Positions 53,498 to 62,001 of a stretch of DNA of 62,189 nucleotides are shown here, one piece after another. Under the pieces are notes generated by a model. The model was not told the DNA's origin and searched no databases. It was given only the letters and a program-made list of their open reading frames with translations. The stretch covers positions 1 through 62,189 of the forward strand of contig ONGR01000010.1 in the NCBI GenBank assembly GCA_900317425.1, in the 5' to 3' direction. The position numbers and the translations under genes are program-made. Origin of the DNA: an uncultured Eubacteriales bacterium. GTDB taxonomy: Bacteria; Bacillota; Clostridia; Oscillospirales; Oscillospiraceae. Each line of letters opens with the position of its first letter. Position 1 is the stretch's first letter.

Positions 53498-53545
53498 CAG
53501 AGGCCTGTAGGTTCAGTCTGACTGAATTGTTCCTGCAGGCCTCTG
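53498..53545. terminator. Hairpin within R2
   Basis: CAGAGGCCTGTAGG (53498-53511) pairs with CCTGCAGGCCTCTG (53532-53545), with TTCAG/CTGAA inside. It is the positional counterpart of the R1 hairpin. Confidence 0.5.
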
Positions 53546-53585
53546 CCTTTGCTTTTTGAAAGCATTTTCCACCACAACTGAGAAA

Positions 53586-53619
53586 TCCGAATATCGTTCC
53601 AATTGGAACGATATTCGGA
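53586..53619. repeat. Perfect 34-bp palindrome
   Basis: The half-site TCCGAATATCGTTCCAA (53586-53602) is followed by its exact complement (53603-53619). A degenerate copy lies at 48091-48124. Such a long, uninterrupted palindrome may be a recombinase or relaxase site, a cruciform, or an operator of a dimeric repressor. It lies about 270 bp upstream of the response regulator gene. Confidence 0.85.
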
Positions 53620-53860
53620 TTTTATGTTTTAATTAGGAATCTAAACAGTTAGGTTATACTGTAAAGATATCTTCACTGATGGCAATAAAATTTGTCTCCC
53701 TAACTTAATATGCTGTAGATTAGCAAAAAGTGGCAGTCTTAAGGCAGTAACTTTAGAAACCTACCCGCCGTTTTTTAAATAGTTGACCAGAAACATCCCC
53801 ACAGTATGGTATACTATGAACGTGCTTCCTGGCTTTCAAACAGAGGATAATTATAATACC

Positions 53861-53876
53861 TTGACAGAATTTTGAC
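53861..53876 (+). promoter_or_regulatory. Response-regulator box 1
   Basis: TTGAC at 53861-53865 and 53872-53876, 11 bp apart (TTGAC-N6-TTGAC), in AT-rich DNA upstream of the response regulator gene. The same box occurs at 55867-55882 upstream of the lipoprotein gene. It is the expected spacing for an OmpR-type dimer, so autoregulation is likely. Confidence 0.55.
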
Positions 53877-53924
53877 TTTTACAAGAGACAATAAGGGGTA
53901 AATAGCGAAAGGATAATCTTGCTC

Positions 53925-54599
53925 ATGCAACACAAAATTTTGATAGTAGATGACGAACCAATGTTGACCGATCTTTTGGCCGACTACCTGGGTGATATGG
54001 GATATCTGCCTCTTATAGCTACCAATAGCGTGCAAGCCATGGAAAAGCTGAAAGAAGCTCCCGACCTGATTCTGTTGGATATCAACATGCCGGGTATGGA
54101 TGGGCTGGAACTATGCAAGACCATACGGGATGAAGTCACCTGCCCCATTCTGTTTCTTACAGCGCGAGATGCTGAACAGGATAGAATCAACGGTTTGCTC
54201 CTTGGTGGCGATGATTATATTACCAAGCCTTTCAGCCTTTCGGAAGTTGCTGCCAGGATCTCTGCTCACCTTCGAAGAGAGGCGCGTACACATGATGCTT
54301 CACGATTGTTAGCCTCCCAGGAGCTTTTGGTAAATCTTTCCCGCCGTACAGTGCATTTTAGAGGGACAGAGATCGTTTTTTCCAAGAGGGAATTTGATAT
54401 CTTGGAGTTTCTGCTGACCCATGCCGGGCAGGTATTTGATCGGGAACGAATCTATGAAGCCGTGTGGGGATTGGATGCGTCCGGAGATAGCGGTGTAGTA
54501 AAGGAACATATTCGTAAAATCCGGCAAAAACTGCAAAGTGTTGCAGGAGAGGACTATATTGAAACTGTCTGGGGGGTTGGCTATCGATGGAAACAATAA
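53925..54599 (+). CDS. OmpR/PhoB-type response regulator
   Basis: A 224-residue regulator with receiver residues D9, D10 (VDDEP), phosphoacceptor D52 (LLDINMPGMDG) and Lys in YITKPFS, and a winged-helix effector (about 128-222, FSKREFDILEFLL, HIRKIRQKL, VGYRWK). Start is ATG 53925; TTG 53919 is also possible, with AAAGGAT closer to it. It overlaps the kinase gene by 13 bp. It probably binds the TTGAC-N6-TTGAC boxes before itself and the lipoprotein gene. Confidence 0.9.
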   Translation: MQHKILIVDDEPMLTDLLADYLGDMGYLPLIATNSVQAMEKLKEAPDLILLDINMPGMDGLELCKTIRDEVTCPILFLTARDAEQDRINGLLLGGDDYITKPFSLSEVAARISAHLRREARTHDASRLLASQELLVNLSRRTVHFRGTEIVFSKREFDILEFLLTHAGQVFDRERIYEAVWGLDASGDSGVVKEHIRKIRQKLQSVAGEDYIETVWGVGYRWKQ

Positions 54600-55870
54600 A
54601 ATTCCGTGGGCTTCGCAGTTCTTTTATCTTGTATGTACTGACTACATTAGTTATTGCAGCAGTCCTGTCCGGCCTGACAATCTGGGGCTGTGTTGCTTTG
54701 CAAAAAACTTTATTGCCGGACTCCAATCAGGTTTATCTCACGATCCAGCGAAACGATCCTGATGGAAATGAAACAACAACCACGGTTCCGATGCCCTTAA
54801 ATGACGAGCTAATAGAGATTCCTATTATGATTTCTATGGAAGATCCGGACGGCAATACTTTGTCCGGTGGGCGGAATATAAAATACTCTGTAACAAAAAT
54901 AGAAAACAGTTTTGCAGCCCTTTCTCCCAAACGTCGATTCGCTTATCAAGCCAGCCAGATCGGGATGATTGTTATGCCAGTATTATTTTCTCTGACAGGA
55001 ATACTTCTCTGTGGCCTTTTGTTCTACCGAAAGAAATTAAAAACGCCCATCCTGCTATTAACCTCGGCTACGAAACAGATTGCAGAGCAAAATCTGGATT
55101 TTCAGATCTCTTATCCCAGCGCAGACGAGATGGGAACGCTGTGCGCTTCCTTCGAGCAAATGAGGCAAATATTAAAAGAAAGCAATCAAACATTGTGGGA
55201 TATGCTGGAGGAACGCAGGCGTCTCCAGGGGGCCGTAGCTCATGATCTGAGAAATCCCATCGCTATTATCCAAGGCTACGCCCAATATCTGCAGATCAGT
55301 CTCTCCGGTGATAAGATCAGCAGAGAAAAAATATCCTCTGTAGTCGCCAATATTCTTCATACTTCGCACCGACTGGAGCGATATACAGACTCTCTCCGTA
55401 CAATTAGCCGACTGGAGGAATTGACGGTACAGGCGCAGACAGTGAATTTCGCTTCACTCTCGTCCGAGATGAGAGAAGATTTCAGTATGTTGACAGAAGA
55501 AAAGCGCATAGAATTGGATTGGGAGAATACAGTTGTTGAGAAGGTATTAAATTTGGATACTAAGATTCTATATCGTATTCTAGAAAACTTAATCAGCAAC
55601 GCCGTTCGATTTGCCAAGCGAAAAATAAAGGTTCACTTTGCTTATTACCAGGGGCTTTTAAGCACCACAGTATCCGATGATGGCCCGGGATTTCCAGAAA
55701 AGGTATTAAATAGTAAAGACGGTTATGCCTACTGGGGAAGTGATGATGAAAATCATCTTGGTATGGGACTGGCTATTTGTCGAGTTCTCTGCCGGAAACA
55801 CGGTGGACAGTTCATCTTATCAAGCTCTGACCGGGGCGGTGCTGCTATAAAATTTACCTTGTCATCTTGA
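54587..55870 (+). CDS. Sensor histidine kinase
   Basis: A 427-residue kinase with a first membrane helix (about 13-36), an external domain (about 45-120), a second helix (about 124-147), a HAMP-like linker (about 148-200), H219 in AVAHDLRNPI, and an ATPase domain (ENLISNAVRFA, SDDGPGF, GMGLAI). It overlaps the regulator gene by 13 bp. The small external domain should sense a peptide or envelope signal; the lipoprotein and ABC genes after it suggest an antibiotic or bacteriocin response. Confidence 0.9.
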   Translation: METIKFRGLRSSFILYVLTTLVIAAVLSGLTIWGCVALQKTLLPDSNQVYLTIQRNDPDGNETTTTVPMPLNDELIEIPIMISMEDPDGNTLSGGRNIKYSVTKIENSFAALSPKRRFAYQASQIGMIVMPVLFSLTGILLCGLLFYRKKLKTPILLLTSATKQIAEQNLDFQISYPSADEMGTLCASFEQMRQILKESNQTLWDMLEERRRLQGAVAHDLRNPIAIIQGYAQYLQISLSGDKISREKISSVVANILHTSHRLERYTDSLRTISRLEELTVQAQTVNFASLSSEMREDFSMLTEEKRIELDWENTVVEKVLNLDTKILYRILENLISNAVRFAKRKIKVHFAYYQGLLSTTVSDDGPGFPEKVLNSKDGYAYWGSDDENHLGMGLAICRVLCRKHGGQFILSSSDRGGAAIKFTLSS

Positions 55871-55882
55871 CCAAAATTTGAC
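55867..55882 (+). promoter_or_regulatory. Response-regulator box 2
   Basis: TTGAC at 55867-55871 and 55878-55882 (11-bp period) begins within the kinase stop codon. TTGACC could be a -35 with TATTAA at 55890-55895 as -10 (17-bp spacer). It precedes the lipoprotein-ABC genes. Confidence 0.55.
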
Positions 55883-55952
55883 TCTAATCTATTAAGATCT
55901 CCTTGTATTCAAAACGCTGTGTTTTGCAGCAATCACACAAGGAGGTCTTTTT

Positions 55953-57365
55953 ATGCGCAAAAAATGGATTGCATTATTGCTGGCAGGTTTGGCCATATGT
56001 AACCTTTCTGCCTGCGGAAACGGCAACTCTGATCAAAACTTCGAAAAACAAGGTGAATACAGCGGTGCAGTAGATCCCGGAAAACAAAATACGCAGACAT
56101 CGAATGAAACCAATTCGGCAAACGGCCTGACATCACTCATTCATCAGTTTGGCCTGTTCCATCGCTATTGCAATACAGAAGACGGCTTTTACTACTTGAC
56201 AGAGAAGGATTCGCTCCTTGCGGATGGTAGCTATGCCCCTCATCTGATGTATATGGATTATGCCACCTGTCAAGAGGTGTATCTTTGCAGTGACAGCAGT
56301 TGCCAGCATAATACAAAAGATTGTACTTCTGTCATGGGCGGAGCGTCTTCGGATGGCCGAATTTTTACCTGGGATGGATACTTGTATTATCTTGACCGTT
56401 CTCCAGATACCAGTGGTTCTACCATCATCAATATTATCGGTGATGCCGGATCTGCCAATGTGGAAGCAGAACGGGCTGAATTATATCGTATGAATCTGGA
56501 CGGTTCCGGACGGGAGCGCATTTACAGCTTTGACGCTGCCACTACCGTGGAGGATGTAGCTCTGGGGAGTGATAGTGGCCTATTTTTTGTTACAAAGAAA
56601 TTGGAAAATCGCGAATCCGGCTCAGGCACTTATATCACAACTTCCGATCGGCAACTCATTTGCTTGAATCCGAACAGCGGCAAGGCCACCCCCGTCTGCT
56701 CCCTGGATTTTGACGATGGCCTAAACTGGGAAATCATCGGTTCGGCAGATGATAAAGTGATATTGAAAGCATATCAGTATCCCAATGGTATGACAGAGGA
56801 AGAGGCGGCAGCTTTGGATCAAGGCGCCTATCTGAATCTCCTAAAAAACAGTCAAATTGTCTATGCCTGCTTGGAACCTTTTACCGGGGAAAAAGCTCAA
56901 GTATATTCTCAAGCCGCCGGAGATAATGCCTTCTCTGAAGCGGTCTTGAATGGTTATCTGTATGCCTCTAATGCGTCCAGTCAAGACATTGTGAGAATCA
57001 ATCTTGCTACAGGCGAACAAAGCACGTTGTGCAGTCTGGAAAACAATTATCTGTATGGTACGCTGGGAAAGTATTTGTGTTGTACCAGCCAAGATTTGAC
57101 ATCAGATTATGGATATTATTTGATAGATGGGGAGAACGGAGAAATCACTCACTGTAGTTTGACGAACCAGGCCCTGGGATGGGGACTGGATCTGATGGCC
57201 GTGGCCGGAGACCATGCGTTGGTGGTCTATGACTATGACTATACGCCTTTGGGAGACAACTCCTATGAAATTACCCGTTATCAATACGGATTGATTTCTA
57301 TGGATGATCTTCTGAACAGCGTGCCAAATTACACGCCAATCCAAATGGTTGGGGAGGGAATATAA
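55953..57365 (+). CDS. Lipoprotein with propeller-like repeats
   Basis: A 470-residue exported protein. Signal peptide MRKKWIALLLAGLAICNLSAC ends with a lipobox (Cys21). The mature part has blocks like YHRYCNTEDGFYYLTEKD, LMYMDYATCQEVYLC, GRIFTWDGYLYYLDRS and ELYRMNLDGSGRERIYSFD, resembling DUF5050-type beta-propeller proteins of Firmicutes. It probably binds a ligand or helps the ABC transporter. RBS GGAGG is 11 bases before ATG. It ends 1 bp before the ABC ATPase start. Confidence 0.72.
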   Translation: MRKKWIALLLAGLAICNLSACGNGNSDQNFEKQGEYSGAVDPGKQNTQTSNETNSANGLTSLIHQFGLFHRYCNTEDGFYYLTEKDSLLADGSYAPHLMYMDYATCQEVYLCSDSSCQHNTKDCTSVMGGASSDGRIFTWDGYLYYLDRSPDTSGSTIINIIGDAGSANVEAERAELYRMNLDGSGRERIYSFDAATTVEDVALGSDSGLFFVTKKLENRESGSGTYITTSDRQLICLNPNSGKATPVCSLDFDDGLNWEIIGSADDKVILKAYQYPNGMTEEEAAALDQGAYLNLLKNSQIVYACLEPFTGEKAQVYSQAAGDNAFSEAVLNGYLYASNASSQDIVRINLATGEQSTLCSLENNYLYGTLGKYLCCTSQDLTSDYGYYLIDGENGEITHCSLTNQALGWGLDLMAVAGDHALVVYDYDYTPLGDNSYEITRYQYGLISMDDLLNSVPNYTPIQMVGEGI

Positions 57366-57366
57366 A

Positions 57367-58110
57367 ATGCTGGAATTGCAGGAAATCTCGAAACACTATG
57401 GCAACAAGCAGGCATTGGATCATATATCCCTGACGTTGGAAAATGGCATTTACGGCCTGCTTGGGCCCAACGGAGCAGGAAAATCAACATTGATGAATAT
57501 CATCACCGGCAACTTGAATCCTACTTCAGGTATTGTGCTTTGGGATGGGAGGAATGTCCGCGATATGGGGGCAGCCTATCGAAGTCTGCTGGGATATGCG
57601 CCCCAGCAGCAAGGACTGTATGATACTTTTACCGGTACTCGATTTCTTTCCTATATGGCGACCTTGAAAGGAATTCCAAAAAAAGAGCAAAAAGGTGAAA
57701 TCCAGAGAGTCCTGGACTACGTGAATTTGACAGAAAAAGCAAATCGGCCCATTGGCACCTATTCAGGCGGAATGAAGCAGCGCATATTGGTTGCTCAAGC
57801 CATTTTGGGCAATCCACATCTGGTCGTTTTGGATGAGCCTACAGCCGGATTAGACCCAAAAGAACGAGTGAGAATTCGGGAAAACATTCAAAACCTCTCT
57901 GGGGACAAAATCATCTTTGTATCGACGCATGTGGTTTCTGATATTGAATCGATTGCAAAAGAGATTATCCTTCTCCGGGAGGGAAAGATTGTAGACCAAG
58001 ATACCTTATCAAATCTTTGCAAAAAACATGGAAATGTGAAAAACCTGGAGCAAGTCTATCTGCAGGCATTTGGAGAGGAGGAATCCAATGACGGCCCTCA
58101 TACAGTTTGA
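57367..58110 (+). CDS. ABC transporter ATP-binding protein
   Basis: A 247-residue ATPase with Walker A GPNGAGKST (33-41), signature YSGGMKQR, and Walker B LVVLDEPTAGLDP. It is of the ABC-2/antibiotic-export type. ATG 57367 is eight bases after GGGAGGG. Its end overlaps the permease gene by 23 bp (58088-58110). Confidence 0.92.
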   Translation: MLELQEISKHYGNKQALDHISLTLENGIYGLLGPNGAGKSTLMNIITGNLNPTSGIVLWDGRNVRDMGAAYRSLLGYAPQQQGLYDTFTGTRFLSYMATLKGIPKKEQKGEIQRVLDYVNLTEKANRPIGTYSGGMKQRILVAQAILGNPHLVVLDEPTAGLDPKERVRIRENIQNLSGDKIIFVSTHVVSDIESIAKEIILLREGKIVDQDTLSNLCKKHGNVKNLEQVYLQAFGEEESNDGPHTV

Positions 58111-60373
58111 GTTGCAAAAGGTTTGGCGAAAAGGGAGTTTTCTGCGCCTCATGGCATTATTGCTTCTTATAAACGTTTTCTTCCTTTGGTATTTGAACCG
58201 GCCTGCAGGGGATGAACCGCCTCTTTCCGCCTACAAAGCCGTCTGCCGTGATATTTCTGGCATGACGGAATATGAAAAAATCGCTTATATCAACGGTCTC
58301 AAAGAACAAGTAGACGGACTTTCTCTTGTGGAACAAATACAAAATCTCTACGGACAGGGCGGCGAAGTAAGAAATACTCTTGCAGAACAATTAAAGAAAA
58401 GCAATTCTGATATATATGAGAAGTATACGCAGCTTTATCGCGCGGGGGATTATTTGGTTTACACAGATTCCCTGGCAAAAGAACGTGCTTTGCTTAACGA
58501 ACTGTATGAGGAAATTTCCGCTGTATCCGGCTATGAGGATTATTTAGCTTCTGTGCAAAAAAGCAGCCACCAGCTTGGCACAATATCGATTTTTCGATCA
58601 TCTACATCGGAGGACAATTTTGCAATCCGTAATATCGTAAAAAGCGCTGCAGACCATGCAGGGCTATCCTCCGAAAATATCTGCTGGTTTCCTTCTAAAG
58701 GGATGGTAATGGCAGTGGAAAGCCTGGCAACCGATCTGTTATTGCTTCTTTCCATCTTCCTTTTTGTCGGCGAACTCATAACAGAAGAGAAGGGGAAGGG
58801 GTTATTTGCCATTACGCGTTCTACCAAACGAGGATTATGGGCGGATATGGGAGCGAGGATTATTGCCGTGCTGATCCATGGCGGCACGGTTTGCCTGTTG
58901 CTTTATGGCTCCAATTTAATTTGTGCCAGCAGTATGGCCGGGATGGGAAATTTATCCGCATCCCTTCAATCTTTGGCCCCCTATGTGGAAAGCAGTTTTC
59001 CAATCTCTTTGTCAGCATTTCTGGTTCTCGGTTTGGTAACGAAGATTGGTATGGTATTCCTGCTGGGATTACTGCTAACTGCTTCTGCGATTTGCAGCTC
59101 CCAGAGTTTCATGCCACAGCTTGTTGGAACCGCTTTTTTAGGCTTACATTGGGGCTTTTATGCGTTCATTCCGCCCCATTCGCATCTGAGTTTGTTGAAA
59201 CATCTTTCCTACTTTAGCATGCTTCGAACGGGCGCCTTATTTGGAACTTACCTCAACTTGAATATCATGGGATTTCCATTCAACCGCACAAGTTGCTCAT
59301 TGATATTGCTGGCTATTTTACTTTCCACAGGCATCATAGCTGTTCTTCTTCTATTTCGATATGGGAACAGACTGCGTATCAACCAGACGTCAAGACATTT
59401 CCATTTGCCATTTCGTCCGCACGACAGCCTATTTCGACATGAGGGATATAAAATAATAATTGCAAATTGTGGGCTCCTGATTTTGCTGGCCTTTGCCATC
59501 CTTTTGGGATGGAATGCCTTTGGGAAGAACTACACCCCATCGGCCGGCGAGCAATACTATCAGAGTATGATGCTCTCGTTAGAAGGCGAGCTTACTGATG
59601 AGAAGGAAGCCAGCATAATGGCGGAGTGCGCCCGTTATGATGAGGCATTCTCCCAAATAGCGCAAATTGATCAAATGGTAGCGGATGGAAGTATCAGTGA
59701 AAACACCGGAGAAAGCATGAAAGAACCGTGGTACAGTGAATTGGCCTTCTATCCATGGTTTCAACGGATTCAAGTGCAGTATGAGCGAATTCTATCAGAA
59801 GGCGGCCTCTTTATCTATGACACAGGATACCTCTACCTTTTGGGCCAATTAGATGACGACTTTTTGGTAAATCTTCTTCTGATTACTCTATGTTTCTGTT
59901 TTGCTTTTGCCAATGTAATGGCAATGGAAGACAGCAAAGGACTTTGGGGCCTTTTATCCGCAACGAAGTTGGGAAAAAAACGGATTGTTAGCTATAAATG
60001 GATGGTATGCAACGTTGCTTGTTTGGGAATAACGCTGCTCCCATGGCTTTTCCGTGGTATATCAATTTCATCGGTCTATCCCATGGGTGAGATTTGGGCA
60101 GGGATACAGAGCATTCCGCAATACCGTAACTTTGCCATCAATTTACCGCTTCTGCTGTTTATAATGTTGGCAGTGCTCAGCCAACTGATTGCGACGCAAC
60201 TGATTTGTGCTGTGGTGCTACTACTATCCAAATGGAGAAAAAACTATTTTCAAACTCTGTTTTTAGCTCTGTTATTATTGGCGGCTCCCCTGGCTTTGGC
60301 ACAAATGGGGATAAGCATTATGCGGTGGTTTTCAATCTGGCCTTTGTATGGATGGACAGGATTAATCGGATAG
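58088..60373 (+). CDS. ABC-2-type permease with two similar lobes
   Basis: A 761-residue membrane protein. Each lobe has one N-terminal helix, a large soluble external part and about five or more helices: lobe 1 (1-440) has helix 18-38, external 45-215, helices 215-420; lobe 2 (440-761) has helix about 448-470, external 475-590, helices 590-755. The two-lobe build suggests fusion of two ABC-2 subunits, so one protein could form the complete channel with an ATPase dimer. ATG 58088 follows GGAGAGGAGG. It probably exports or extracts a peptide or lipid-linked toxin. Confidence 0.8.
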   Translation: MTALIQFELQKVWRKGSFLRLMALLLLINVFFLWYLNRPAGDEPPLSAYKAVCRDISGMTEYEKIAYINGLKEQVDGLSLVEQIQNLYGQGGEVRNTLAEQLKKSNSDIYEKYTQLYRAGDYLVYTDSLAKERALLNELYEEISAVSGYEDYLASVQKSSHQLGTISIFRSSTSEDNFAIRNIVKSAADHAGLSSENICWFPSKGMVMAVESLATDLLLLLSIFLFVGELITEEKGKGLFAITRSTKRGLWADMGARIIAVLIHGGTVCLLLYGSNLICASSMAGMGNLSASLQSLAPYVESSFPISLSAFLVLGLVTKIGMVFLLGLLLTASAICSSQSFMPQLVGTAFLGLHWGFYAFIPPHSHLSLLKHLSYFSMLRTGALFGTYLNLNIMGFPFNRTSCSLILLAILLSTGIIAVLLLFRYGNRLRINQTSRHFHLPFRPHDSLFRHEGYKIIIANCGLLILLAFAILLGWNAFGKNYTPSAGEQYYQSMMLSLEGELTDEKEASIMAECARYDEAFSQIAQIDQMVADGSISENTGESMKEPWYSELAFYPWFQRIQVQYERILSEGGLFIYDTGYLYLLGQLDDDFLVNLLLITLCFCFAFANVMAMEDSKGLWGLLSATKLGKKRIVSYKWMVCNVACLGITLLPWLFRGISISSVYPMGEIWAGIQSIPQYRNFAINLPLLLFIMLAVLSQLIATQLICAVVLLLSKWRKNYFQTLFLALLLLAAPLALAQMGISIMRWFSIWPLYGWTGLIG

Positions 60374-60614
60374 TATGAAGATTTCTGGAGGTGCCGGTTA
60401 TCGTACAATTCATTATAATTGAGCTGTGGAAACGTGGCCCCTCTGCATTTCAAGATGTTCTTTCGATTTTGCGGCATCACCCGGAACGAAAAGCTCAGAG
60501 AAAGGACGATGAGCCGATACTTTTATTTTGGGCCTGTTTATTTATCCATGTAGGTGCAAGGCCTTCAGAGATCGGCAAGTAATTACTGTGACTCACAAGA
60601 AATATCATCAACGA

Positions 60615-60648
60615 GCGTCTGCTTCTGAAAAGAGGCAGGCGCTTTTTT
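60615..60648 (+). terminator. Terminator downstream of the ABC operon
   Basis: GCGTCTGCTTCT (60615-60626) pairs with AGAGGCAGGCGC (60631-60642) through two G-U pairs, then T6. Between 60374 and 60614 I see no convincing gene. Confidence 0.8.
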
Positions 60649-60708
60649 CATGTCTCCACCGCGAAATCCAATTAATTTGTAAATTTTCCGAGAACTTTCA
60701 AAAATCAA

Positions 60709-61135
60709 TGTCGTTTTTTTGCCTCCGATGTTGCGGTAAGAGAGTAGAGGAGCTTTTGAAAAATCTACAATTCGCTGTCGTTTTCGAGGCCTCTCATGTG
60801 GCTGTTAAGTAGTAGAGGAAATTATTTCGATGCGGTGTTTACTTTTTTGCTTTGGATGTTGCGGTACAGGAGTAGCCGGAAAATTTCAGCCCGGTGTTTA
60901 CTTTTTGCCTCAAAACCGTGCGGTATGTGAATAGAGAAAGATTTTAAAAAAGTGAGAAATAGGATGTCGTTTTTTGGCCCTCCATGTTGCTGTAAGGGAA
61001 TGGAGAGGCCGAGCAGATACAGGCTCCCCTTACCGGCAAATAGGACGCTCCAAAATAGTTTCAAGAAATTTTGAAAAAAATGTCGTTTTGGAGGCTCGAA
61101 GGTTGCGGTAGAGGTGTGGGAGGAGATTTTGTGAG
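60709..61135. repeat. Imperfect tandem repeats, about 60-70 bp (set 1)
   Basis: Six related units begin with TGTCGTTTT or TGTTTACTTTT at 60709, 60776, 60836, 60895, 60965 and 61081 (spacings 67, 60, 59, 70 and 116). In most units this is followed by GTTGCGGTA or a variant and a G/TAG-rich segment (GTAGAGGA). No coding potential. They could be iterons of a replication origin or protein-binding sites of the element that starts at about 62,050. Confidence 0.7.
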
Positions 61136-61191
61136 AGATTGGTTCCGTTTTGGCGCTAAAAAGCTAAAACAAAAGAGGTTTTCAGCCGAGT

Positions 61192-61252
61192 GGCATCATT
61201 TTTGATGCCGTCTCCAAAAGCCAAATCGGACTATGGCATCAATTTTGATGCC
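61192..61252. repeat. Two palindromes GGCATCA-N4-TGATGCC
   Basis: GGCATCATTTTTGATGCC (61192-61209) and GGCATCAATTTTGATGCC (61235-61252) are nearly identical, 43 bp apart, between the two tandem repeat sets. They are likely binding sites of a dimeric DNA-binding protein. Confidence 0.75.
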
Positions 61253-61265
61253 ACAGAAAAGTTTT

Positions 61266-61705
61266 TTTCCAAAGCCTTATATTTTTCGCCTTCTCGTGAT
61301 CTACCACTTGAGGGAGATTTCAAAAAAATATCGGAAGCACCAATATAAAAACAGGTCTTTTTATTCCTTACTTAGTGAAGGGCACTGAAAATTTCCTCCC
61401 GGAAGGCTTAATTTTTCCGCTTTCCCGTGATCTACCCCTTGAGGGAGAAAATTTTCCGGGCAACACCCGTAAAAACGGTGCTTCCCATTCCTAAGTTAGT
61501 GAGAGGACTCGAAAAAACTTCTGCAAGGCTTAATTTTTCGCCTTTCTCGTGACCTACCACTTGAGGGAGAAATTTTCCTCTGCGGTACCCATAAAATCGG
61601 TCCTTCCCAATCATCCCTTAGTGAAGGGATATATCGAAACCGGCCGATCACAAAAAATTTTTCCCGGCACCCCCATAAAGGCCCCCTCAAATTGCTTAAC
61701 TAGTG
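61266..61705. repeat. Imperfect tandem repeats, about 125 bp (set 2)
   Basis: Three full units and a partial one. Motif A (CGTGATCTACCACTTGAGGG) occurs at 61295, 61426 and 61548; motif B (CTTAGTGAAGGG or CTTAACTAGTGGAGGGG) occurs near 61370, 61495, 61616 and 61692. Units also share an AAGGCTTAATTTTTC segment. No ORF with a ribosome-binding site fits. May be an origin or transfer region. Confidence 0.7.
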
Positions 61706-62001
61706 GAGGGGTTCCTCAGGAGCATCCGAATCCCTCACCCGACAAGGAGGTGATAACCACCCGACAACTGAATAACCGTCACCGAAACAGATATGACCTT
61801 GCGACGACGAAGCGAGGCGACGCTGCGGGGCAGCCGAAAGGTCCCGGGGCAGGCATAGAAAAACCGTATCGGAAGGACGACGCTCTATCCCAATAAGTAA
61901 TTAAGTAAGTAATTACTTTTCTACCAGCTCAAAGGAAGAAGTACCTACTGATAGAAGGACTGCGGCAGGAACAATTCCCCTCCCTTTGAGCCGGTAATAC
62001 A

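Larger units (their letters stand above)
53483..53634. repeat. Flanking repeat R2 of the defence-like operon
   Basis: The second copy of the R1-type repeat. It begins CATTGCAAGGC, has a hairpin (53498-53545), CCACC, GAGAAA, a perfect 34-bp palindrome (53586-53619) and ends at GTTTTAATTA. Order and spacing of all parts equal those in R1 (47995-48140), with substantial divergence between them. The defence-like operon and the DnaC relic lie between the two. Confidence 0.65.

Noticed and set aside
60391-60582. 63-codon plus-strand ORF after the ABC permease gene
   Set aside because: The only start (GTG 60391) lies directly on its GGAG, the protein has no recognisable feature, and it may be the degraded end of something larger.
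60709-61705. CRISPR array
   Set aside because: Repeat units are 60-125 bp and diverged along their length, with no short constant repeat or unique spacers, and no cas genes.
61549-61896. 115-codon plus-strand ORF over repeat set 2
   Set aside because: The first half reads through repeat units. A shorter product from GTG 61750 is possible, but the strong AAGGAGGTGAT there is too close to serve that start and no other start follows it.
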